From NCBI GenBank assembly GCA_018971405.1, contig JAGXAX010000109.1:1-5430 (forward strand): a DNA stretch of 5,430 bases, given 5' to 3'. This stretch comes from Alphaproteobacteria bacterium (GTDB lineage: Bacteria > Pseudomonadota > Alphaproteobacteria > Micavibrionales > UBA2020). Below are positions 1-5,430 of the stretch, piece by piece. Position 1 is the first letter of the stretch, and each line of letters opens with the position of its first letter. The notes beneath the pieces are model-generated. The model ran no database searches. It saw only the letters and a list, made by a program, of their open reading frames with translations, and had not been told where the DNA came from. A program made the position numbers and the translations under genes.

Positions 1-664
1 GGAAGTTCGCCAGCCACAAAAGCGTGTGGATGTCGCGTAACCCCCCTTTGCCGTTTTTGATGTCAGGCTGGAGGTGGTAGCGGCTGCCGCCGGCCTTGTG
101 GTGGCGCAGGTCGCGCTCGTCAAGCTTGGCGGCGACGAACCAGCCGGGCGGCGTCTTTTCGATATGGGCGCGGAAGGATTTCTCCAGCGCGGCGCAAACC
201 GGCTTCGGCCCCCAGACCGGGCGCATCTCCAGAAGCGCGGTGAGGAAGCTCAAGTCCTCGTCCATCGCCGCCGCGCAGTCCGCGAGGCTCCGCGCCGAGG
301 CGCTGGCCTTCAGCCCCGCGCTCCACAGGTCGCCGCTGAGTTTTTCGATGAATTTTTCCGTTTGTTTGTTCAGCGGGGCGGGATAGACGAAAAGGATATC
401 GACGTCCGAACGGGGCGCAAGCTCGCCGCGCCCGTAGCCGCCAAGTGCGATGATGGCCGGGGCGGCGGACGCGGGGCAGTGCATGTCGGCCAAATATCTG
501 ATCGTTTCATCCGCCAGCGCGGTGGCGGCGTGCTGGAATTTCAACCCTGACGGGTATTTGTCGCCGGACTTTAAAAAGTCGCTCTCAAGAGCCGAAAGCT
601 TTGCATGAAAGTCACTTTTTATATCGCTATTTTTTAAAGGTATTTTCGTCGCTTCTTTGGGCAT
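1..664 (-). CDS. glnD: [Protein-PII] uridylyltransferase / uridylyl-removing enzyme, N-terminal part (runs off left edge)
   Basis: GlnD is the cytoplasmic nitrogen sensor that uridylylates PII proteins (GlnB/GlnK) when glutamine is low and removes UMP when it is high. Translating the minus strand from the ATG at 664-662 gives 221 uninterrupted codons to the window edge. Residues 75-92 carry the nucleotidyltransferase signature GGYGRGELAPRSDVDILF; Gly75-Gly76, Asp87 and Asp89 match the E. coli metal/nucleotide-binding residues Gly93-Gly94, Asp105 and Asp107. Residues 199-219 contain the family-typical segment around KNGKGGLRDIHTLLW. Family members are about 850-950 residues, so the HD (uridylyl-removing) and two ACT domains must lie off the left side. 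The first ~45 residues are Lys/Ser-rich and poorly conserved, so the exact start is less certain. A weak GGAAG lies 15 nt before the ATG. The gene is divergent from the exonuclease gene and codirectional with mutS. Confidence 0.95.
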   Translation of the reverse strand, partial: MPKEATKIPLKNSDIKSDFHAKLSALESDFLKSGDKYPSGLKFQHAATALADETIRYLADMHCPASAAPAIIALGGYGRGELAPRSDVDILFVYPAPLNKQTEKFIEKLSGDLWSAGLKASASARSLADCAAAMDEDLSFLTALLEMRPVWGPKPVCAALEKSFRAHIEKTPPGWFVAAKLDERDLRHHKAGGSRYHLQPDIKNGKGGLRDIHTLLWLANF

Positions 665-776
665 TTTATAATTATATTTCTTCCGTTGATTATTTTTGGT
701 GCGTAAAATTTTAAAAAATGCTACACCTAAAACTGCAATAAAGACAGCCGGAAACATCACACGAAAGGACGTGCGC
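665..776. promoter_or_regulatory. Divergent glnD / exonuclease I promoter region with a palindromic TATAATTATA
   Basis: This 112-bp gap is strikingly AT-rich beside the GC-rich genes. A perfect palindrome, TATAATTATA (667-676), gives a consensus -10 hexamer on both strands: 667-672 on plus, 676-671 on minus. The plus copy would start transcription near 679, leaving a leader of about 98 nt before the exonuclease start. The minus copy lies only 6 nt before the glnD ATG, so it would give a leaderless or nearly leaderless glnD mRNA. No good -35 hexamer sits at 16-18 bp from either copy. An alternative for glnD is TTGCAG (738-733, minus) with TAAAAT (713-708, minus), but the 19-bp spacer is long. 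That transcription starts here follows from the divergent genes; the exact elements are inference. Confidence 0.5.
764..769 (+). promoter_or_regulatory. Shine-Dalgarno AAAGGA for the exonuclease I gene
   Basis: AAAGGA lies 7 nt upstream of the GTG at 777, an ideal spacing. It decides the start: the reading frame is open back to a TTG at 696, but that TTG and the GTG at 699 have no ribosome binding site and lie in AT-rich promoter-like sequence. The GTG at 771 is only 1 nt from this site, which is too close. Confidence 0.65.
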
Positions 777-2426
777 GTGTTTGTATTCTACGATACGGAA
801 ACAACCGGAATCGCTATGGATTATACGCAAATATTGCAAATCGGGCTGCTTTTCACCGATCCCGATCTGAACATCCTTTCCAGCAAAAAGATCGACTGCC
901 GCAATTCGCCCTGGGCGCTGCCGTCGCCCGGCGCGCTCCTGACCACCGGCTTCACGCCCGACGGCCTCAAGAACCGCAAGAACACCAATTTCGAGCTGAT
1001 GCAGGAACTGGACGATTGGCTCAGGATGAAGCACTGGCCGGTCATCTTTCTCGGCTATAACAGCATCCCTTACGACGAGCCGGTTCTGGAACAGAACTTT
1101 TACCAGAATCTTTTGCCGCACGACCTCACGACGGCGAAGAATCAGGTCAACGGCCAGTCCAACGGCCGTGCCGACGTGATGCGCATGGTGCAGATGGCGG
1201 CGGTCTACATGCCGTCCGCGCTGAAGCTGGACACGCTGAACTATTACGGCGCGCCGAGCGTCAGCCTCAGGAACGTCGCGGAGCAGAACGGCATCGCGCT
1301 TTCCGACGACGACGCGCACGACGCCCTCAACGACATCCGCGCCACCGTCGGCGTGGCGAAGCTCATCAGGAAATCCGCGCCGCAGGTGTGGGAGCAGGCG
1401 ATCAAGCTCGCCACCGTGGCGGGCGTCGAGGATTTCCTCTCCGCGCACGCGGTTTTCACGTCCGCCGGTTTCGGGCGCAACAAGGAGATCAAGTCGCAGG
1501 TGCTGACGGCGCTCGCGCCGCAGAAGGGCAGCGCCACCCGCCACGCGCTCTTCAACCTCAGGCTCGACCCCGCGCCCTACCTGCAGATGAGCGTGACGCA
1601 GTTGAAAGAGGCGCTTCTCGGCAAGACCGGCGCGCCGCCGAACCCCTTCGTCATGATCGACAAGGACAAACAGCCCGCGCTGATGCCGATGGACGCCTCC
1701 GCCTCCGTGCTGACCGAGGACGACGACGAGGCGCTTTATAAAAAACGCGCCAAGGCGCTGAAGGCCGACACGGCCTTCCTCGACAAGGTGGCGAAGGCCA
1801 TGGCGCTCGCGGAGGCTGAAACGCGGATGGCCGCGCCCGCGGCGCGGAACACGCCGGAGGAAATGGCCGAAAAGAAAATGACCGCGCCGGTGCGCGCGAA
1901 GATCGACGCCTGGGCGCAGGAATTCCGCGAGGCGGCGGACTGGGGCGAACGAGCGGAGCTGGTCGGAGGTTTCCGCGCGCGGTTCAAGGATGAGCTGGCG
2001 GCCGACCCTTCGCTCGACCGTTTCGTCAAGATGGCGGGCAGGCTGGTTTTCGAACACGCGCCGCAGGAGCTGACCGTCTTGCAGCGCAAGGGCATGCAGA
2101 AATTCATCGCCGGACGGCTTCTGAACCCCGACACGAACGCGCCCTACATGACGGTCGCCAAGGCGCGCAAGGAACTGCAGAAGATCGAGTGGCAGCGCAA
2201 GCAGAAGGACGACGTCAAGTGGAAGGACGTGACCGACGCCGACATCCGCCGCCTCAAGCTCTATTACACCGCGATCGAGAAGAAATACGCGCCTTATTCG
2301 CCTTACGCCAAAAAACCGGCGCGGAAGCCCGCGAACCCCGCGAACGACAATGTTCCGCCCAAGGCCGCGCAGAAGCCCGCGAAGAAGCCCTCGAACGGCT
2401 TCAACCGCAACGCGCCGAAGCCCTGA
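777..2426 (+). CDS. sbcB: Exodeoxyribonuclease I (ExoI/SbcB-like, DEDDh 3'-5' ssDNA exonuclease)
   Basis: Probably degrades single-stranded DNA 3'-5' processively, with roles in mismatch-repair excision and recombination. From the GTG at 777 the protein has 549 residues (E. coli ExoI: 475). The N-terminal DnaQ-like domain spans about 1-200. Exo I motif is FYDTETTG with Asp6 and Glu8; Exo II is GYNSIPYDEP with Asp100; Exo III is AHDALNDIRATVGVAKL with His181 and Asp186. These five match E. coli Asp15, Glu17, Asp108, His181 and Asp186. The PGALLTTGFTP segment (about 51-61) also matches ExoI. Residues about 225-310 resemble the ExoI SH3-like domain, and about 315-475 its helical domain, with weaker conservation. 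The last ~40 residues are a Lys/Pro/Ala/Asn-rich tail that E. coli ExoI lacks. YciI-like gene follows after 4 nt. The family call is firm; strict orthology to sbcB is likely but not proven. Confidence 0.9.
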   Translation: MFVFYDTETTGIAMDYTQILQIGLLFTDPDLNILSSKKIDCRNSPWALPSPGALLTTGFTPDGLKNRKNTNFELMQELDDWLRMKHWPVIFLGYNSIPYDEPVLEQNFYQNLLPHDLTTAKNQVNGQSNGRADVMRMVQMAAVYMPSALKLDTLNYYGAPSVSLRNVAEQNGIALSDDDAHDALNDIRATVGVAKLIRKSAPQVWEQAIKLATVAGVEDFLSAHAVFTSAGFGRNKEIKSQVLTALAPQKGSATRHALFNLRLDPAPYLQMSVTQLKEALLGKTGAPPNPFVMIDKDKQPALMPMDASASVLTEDDDEALYKKRAKALKADTAFLDKVAKAMALAEAETRMAAPAARNTPEEMAEKKMTAPVRAKIDAWAQEFREAADWGERAELVGGFRARFKDELAADPSLDRFVKMAGRLVFEHAPQELTVLQRKGMQKFIAGRLLNPDTNAPYMTVAKARKELQKIEWQRKQKDDVKWKDVTDADIRRLKLYYTAIEKKYAPYSPYAKKPARKPANPANDNVPPKAAQKPAKKPSNGFNRNAPKP

Positions 2427-2430
2427 TCGC

Positions 2431-2727
2431 ATGCAATTCATCGTCACCGGCCATGACGGAACGGACGAAGGCGCGCTCTCCCGCCGCATGGCCGCGCGCG
2501 AGGCGCACATGGCGCGGTGCAAGGCCGCGCGGGAGGCGGGAACCCTGCTCTATGCCGTGGCGATGCTGAACGATGCGGGGAACATGTGCGGTTCCGTTCT
2601 GGTGTGCGATTTCGCGGATCGCGCTGCGCTCGACGCGTGGCTGGGGGAAGAGCCTTATGTGACGGGCAAGGTGTGGGAAACCGTGGACATTTGCGCGGGC
2701 AAGGTTCCGCCGTTGTTTCAGGTCTGA
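2431..2727 (+). CDS. YciI-like (YCII domain) protein
   Basis: A 98-residue cytoplasmic protein spanning one YCII domain, a dimeric ferredoxin-like fold. It aligns end to end with E. coli YciI: R-x-x-H at Arg23-His26 (AAREAHMARC, against RPAHLARL in YciI), a Gly-x-Leu-Leu turn at 37-40, the G-S-x-x-V strand at 54-58, and the DAWLGEEPYV block at 68-77 (against QAWADADPYV). The His is the residue proposed as catalytic in the family. Most members have no known function; one relative, TftG, is a dehydrochlorinase, but nothing here points to that substrate. The ATG at 2431 is 4 nt after the exonuclease stop with no clear Shine-Dalgarno, so translation is probably coupled. The frame is open upstream to an ATG at 2350, but that would overlap the exonuclease gene and add ~27 unconserved residues. 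The stop is 3 bp from the mutS stop. Confidence 0.87.
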   Translation: MQFIVTGHDGTDEGALSRRMAAREAHMARCKAAREAGTLLYAVAMLNDAGNMCGSVLVCDFADRAALDAWLGEEPYVTGKVWETVDICAGKVPPLFQV

Positions 2728-2730
2728 ATG

Positions 2731-5400
2731 TTAATTCAATAAAGCTTTCAGCTTATAAAGCGTATCCAGCGCATCCTTGGGGCTGAGCGCGTCGGGATCG
2801 ATGTCTTTCAGGGCGTCCTCGACGGCGGAGGATTTTTGCGGCGGCGGCGTCATCGCCGGTGCGGCGGTGAAGAGCGGCAGGCCGGTGGTGGCGGCTTTCA
2901 TCGGTTTGCCGGAGGCTTTCATGCCTTCGATGGCTTTCAAAACCTCTTCGGCGCGGGTCACGACCTGCGGCGGCAGGCCGGCGAGCTTGGCGACGTGGAT
3001 GCCGTATGACCTGTCCGCCGTGCCGCCGGCGACTTCGTGCAAAAAGACGATATTGTCCTTCCATTCCTTGACGCGCATCGTGTGGCAGGAAAGGCGCGGC
3101 AGGGTTTGCGTCAGGCTCGTCAGCTCGTGATAGTGGGTGGCGAAGAGGGCGCGGCACTTGTTGGCTTCGTGCAGATATTCAAGGCACGCCCACGCGATCG
3201 AGAGGCCGTCATACGTCGCCGTGCCGCGGCCGATCTCGTCGAGGATAACGAGCGAGCGGTCGGTCGCCTGATTGAGGATCGTCGCCGTTTCGACCATCTC
3301 GACCATGAAGGTCGAGCGGCCGCGCGCGAGGTCGTCCGCCGCGCCGACGCGGCTGAAGAGCCTGTCCACCGTGCCGATGCGCGCGGAGGACGCCGGAACG
3401 TAAGCGCCCATTTGCGCCATGAGCGCGATCAGCGCGTTCTGGCGCAGGAACGTCGATTTCCCCGCCATGTTCGGGCCGGTGAGGAGCCAGAGGCGTCCTC
3501 CGGCGCTGCCGGAATTTGTTATTTTTTCCGCGAGTTCGCAGTCGTTGGCGATGAAATCCGCGTTGTCCTGCTTCTTCAGCGCGATTTCGACGACCGGATG
3601 CCGTCCGCCCTTGATGTCGAACGCCGTGCTGTCGTCCACGTCCGGACGTGCGTATCTGTTTTTGGCCGCAAGTTCGGCCAGTGCCGCCGCGACATCCAGC
3701 GCGGCAAGCGCGCCCGCTGTTTTGGCGATCAGTTCGCCTTGCGCCATCACCTCTTTCACCAAATCCGCGAAGAGCTGCAGTTCCAGCGCCAGCACCTTGC
3801 CCGCGGCTTCGGAGATTTTCTGTTCAAGTTCGGAAAGCTCCGTCGTCGTGAAGCGCGCCGCGTTGGCCATCGTCTGGCGGTGGATGAAGGTTTCCTTGTC
3901 GCCGTGCAGCTTGTCGGCGTGGGTCGCCGTCGCCTCGATGTAATAGCCGAGGATGTTGTTGTGCCTGATCTTGAGGCCGGAAATGCCCGATTTCTGCACG
4001 TATTTCGCCTGCAACCCCGCGATATGACGGCGGCTGTCGTCGCGAAGCTGCATCAGTTCGTCGAGCTTCGGCGCGTAGCCGCGGGCGATGAAGCCGCCCT
4101 CGCGCGTCAGCACGGGGAGATCGGCATCGAGCGCGCGCTCCAGCCGGTCGATCAGCGGATGATGAGAGCCCCACAGCGCCAGCGTTTGAAGCGCGGCGGA
4201 AATGCCTTGCGGCAGGGGGGCTTTGGCGCCGCTGATAATCTTGTGCAGTCGCACGGTCTGCGCCAGCGTGTCGCGGATGGCCGCGAGATCGCGCGGGCCG
4301 CCGCGCTCGAGGCTCAGGCGGGCGATGGCGCGTTCGATATCTGCGCAATGCTGCAAAAATTGCCGCGCGTCGGCGCGGAGGGTGTTTTGCGTCGCGAAGA
4401 ATCCCACCATGTCGAGGCGGCGGTTGATCTTCGCGGGGTCGGTCAAAGGCATGGCGAGGCGGCGGGCAAGCAAGCGCGCGCCGCCGCCGGTGACGGTTTT
4501 GTCGATGACGGAAAGCAGGCTGCCCTGCCGCTGGCCGTTCAGGGTGTGCGTGAGTTCGAGGTTGCGGCGCGTGGCGGCGTCGATCTCCATCACCGCGCCG
4601 AGCTGCAGTTGCCGTGGCGGAGAGAGGCGCGGGAACTTGCCTTTTTGCGTCAGCTCGACGTAATCGATCAGCGCGCCGGCGGCGGCGATTTCCGCGCGGG
4701 AAAAGACGCCGAAGCTCTCCAGCGTGCCGACGCCGAAGATTTTCTCCAGGCGCCTGCGGGCGTTCTCGCTGTCGAAGCGGCTCTGCGGCTGGACGGTGAG
4801 TTTCGTTTTATAATCCGCGAAAACCTCGAACAAACCCGGGTTTTGCGTGAGTTTTTCGGAGACGAGGATCTCGCCGGGGGAAACGCGCTCCAGCGCCGCG
4901 CCGAGATTGTTCGGCAGGAGCGGCTGCAGCGTGAAATCGCCGGTCGACAAATCAAGCCACGACATGCCGAAGGCGTTTCCGGCTTCCGCGAGCGCCATGA
5001 GATAGTTATTGCTGCTTTTTTCGAGCAGCGTGTCTTCCGTCAGCGTGCCGGGCGTGACGACGCGGATGACATCGCGCCTGACCAGCGCTTTATAGCCGCC
5101 GCGCTGTTTCGCTTCTTCCGGCGTTTCGACCTGCTCGCAGATCGCCACCTTGTGGCCGAGCTTGATCAGCTTGGCAAGGTAGCTCTCGTGGCTGTGCCAC
5201 GGCACGCCGCACATCGGCGTGTCGGCGCGGCTGGTGAGGGTGATGTCGAGCGCCGCCGCCGCCGTCACCGCGTCGTCGAAAAACAGTTCGTAAAAATCGC
5301 CCATGCGGTAGAAAAGCAGGCAATCCGGATGCGCTTCCTTGACGGCGAGATATTGCGCCATCATGGGAGTTGGGGCGTCCTTCTTTGCCGCCTCTGCCAT
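2731..5400 (-). CDS. mutS: DNA mismatch repair protein MutS
   Basis: Recognises mismatches and small loops as a dimer and, with ATP, recruits MutL. Complete at 889 residues (E. coli: 853). The mismatch-reading motif GDFYELF places Phe36 and Glu38 at exactly the E. coli positions when the ATG at 5400-5398 is the start, which supports that start. Domains: mismatch-binding I about 11-125, connector II about 130-255, core/lever III about 270-575 with clamp IV about 435-525, and ATPase V about 600-820. ATPase motifs: Walker A GPNMAGKS (642-649), STFMVEM (696-702), Walker [11 protein letters not shown] (717-726; Asp721, Glu722) and ATHYHEL (754-760). GLPLF (840-844) sits where a beta-clamp-binding motif is expected. 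The last ~30 residues ([18 protein letters not shown] region) match the E. coli tetramerisation helix. No missing key residues or frameshifts seen. Confidence 0.98.
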   Translation of the reverse strand: MAEAAKKDAPTPMMAQYLAVKEAHPDCLLFYRMGDFYELFFDDAVTAAAALDITLTSRADTPMCGVPWHSHESYLAKLIKLGHKVAICEQVETPEEAKQRGGYKALVRRDVIRVVTPGTLTEDTLLEKSSNNYLMALAEAGNAFGMSWLDLSTGDFTLQPLLPNNLGAALERVSPGEILVSEKLTQNPGLFEVFADYKTKLTVQPQSRFDSENARRRLEKIFGVGTLESFGVFSRAEIAAAGALIDYVELTQKGKFPRLSPPRQLQLGAVMEIDAATRRNLELTHTLNGQRQGSLLSVIDKTVTGGGARLLARRLAMPLTDPAKINRRLDMVGFFATQNTLRADARQFLQHCADIERAIARLSLERGGPRDLAAIRDTLAQTVRLHKIISGAKAPLPQGISAALQTLALWGSHHPLIDRLERALDADLPVLTREGGFIARGYAPKLDELMQLRDDSRRHIAGLQAKYVQKSGISGLKIRHNNILGYYIEATATHADKLHGDKETFIHRQTMANAARFTTTELSELEQKISEAAGKVLALELQLFADLVKEVMAQGELIAKTAGALAALDVAAALAELAAKNRYARPDVDDSTAFDIKGGRHPVVEIALKKQDNADFIANDCELAEKITNSGSAGGRLWLLTGPNMAGKSTFLRQNALIALMAQMGAYVPASSARIGTVDRLFSRVGAADDLARGRSTFMVEMVETATILNQATDRSLVILDEIGRGTATYDGLSIAWACLEYLHEANKCRALFATHYHELTSLTQTLPRLSCHTMRVKEWKDNIVFLHEVAGGTADRSYGIHVAKLAGLPPQVVTRAEEVLKAIEGMKASGKPMKAATTGLPLFTAAPAMTPPPQKSSAVEDALKDIDPDALSPKDALDTLYKLKALLN

Positions 5401-5408
5401 CACGGAAG

Positions 5409-5412
5409 CCTG
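5409..5412 (-). promoter_or_regulatory. Weak Shine-Dalgarno (CAGG) for mutS
   Basis: On the minus strand CAGG lies 8 nt before the ATG at 5400-5398 and 5 nt before the in-frame GTG at 5403-5401. The spacing favours the ATG. The frame has no stop between here and the right edge, so a longer start outside the window cannot be strictly excluded, although the E. coli-like position of Phe36/Glu38 argues against it. No promoter can be judged in the 30 bases available. Confidence 0.35.
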
Positions 5413-5430
5413 AGGAAAGTCGGGATGACA

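Noticed and set aside
74..550. 158-codon plus-strand open frame over glnD
   Set aside because: Antisense shadow of glnD: composition is Arg/Gly/Ala-rich, and the minus strand carries the exact GlnD signature.
718..741. Seven-codon upstream reading frame (MLHLKLQ) in the divergent gap
   Set aside because: No ribosome binding site and no attenuator-like codon run. A short ATG-to-stop frame in AT-rich DNA is expected by chance.
2350..2430. Longer yciI start at ATG 2350
   Set aside because: It would overlap the exonuclease gene by 77 bp and add an Arg/Pro/Ser-rich stretch absent from YciI proteins.
711..2522. 603-codon open frame on the minus strand opposite the exonuclease gene
   Set aside because: Its translation is Arg/Val/Gly-rich with no recognisable family, and it lies over a gene with clear catalytic motifs. 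Long antisense frames are expected in GC-rich DNA.
2742..2754. Inverted repeat AAGCT-TTC-AGCTT near the mutS/yciI junction, considered as a terminator
   Set aside because: Only a 5-bp stem, AT-leaning, lying inside the mutS coding end and without a T-run. Too weak to call.
3419..3943. 174-codon plus-strand open frame inside mutS, Ser/Ala-rich
   Set aside because: Antisense shadow of the MutS core; the Ser/Ala-rich, signal-peptide-like composition comes from complementing codons of the real gene.
5401..5403. GTG start for mutS, one codon upstream of the ATG
   Set aside because: The ATG at 5400-5398 has better spacing to CAGG and puts Phe36/Glu38 at the E. coli numbering. The difference is one residue.
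1..5430. Search for mobile elements, CRISPR repeats, tRNA/rRNA, riboswitches, toxin-antitoxin or phage-defence genes
   Set aside because: No regularly spaced repeats, terminal inverted repeats, transposase/integrase motifs or RNA-gene signatures were seen. Nearly all bases are accounted for by four housekeeping-type genes.

Overview
The window is a compact, ordinary-looking bacterial chromosomal segment. It is GC-rich except for a short AT-rich divergent promoter gap. Protein sequences point to an alphaproteobacterium: the MutS N-terminal block, the GlnD sequence and the closeness of mutS to glnD are all typical of that class. I cannot name the genus from sequence alone.

Layout, left to right. 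(1) Positions 1-664, minus strand: the N-terminal 221 codons of glnD, the PII uridylyltransferase/uridylyl-removing enzyme; the gene runs off the left edge. (2) Positions 665-776: an AT-rich divergent intergenic region. It holds a perfect 10-bp palindrome that places a TATAAT hexamer on both strands, and the Shine-Dalgarno of the next gene. (3) Positions 777-2426, plus strand: an exonuclease I (SbcB/ExoI-like) DEDDh 3'-5' exonuclease with all five catalytic residues and an extra Lys/Pro/Ala-rich tail. (4) Positions 2431-2727, plus strand: a 98-residue YciI-like protein, 4 nt downstream and probably co-transcribed. (5) Positions 2731-5400, minus strand: a complete mutS, converging tail-to-tail on yciI with 3 bp between the stop codons. 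The last 30 bases hold only the start-proximal upstream region of mutS.

Functionally, two of the four genes (exonuclease I and MutS) belong to DNA mismatch repair/recombination: MutS recognises mismatches, and ExoI is one of the exonucleases that remove the nicked strand from the 3' side in E. coli. GlnD is the nitrogen-status sensor acting on PII. YciI-like proteins are mostly of unknown function. mutS and glnD point the same way, with the exonuclease-yciI pair between them on the opposite strand, as if that pair had been inserted into an older mutS-glnD neighbourhood.

I looked on both strands for mobile elements, CRISPR arrays, RNA genes, toxin-antitoxin or phage genes and found none. I see no evidence of a previously undescribed system. 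The findings are modest points on gene order, start sites, promoter architecture and protein tails.
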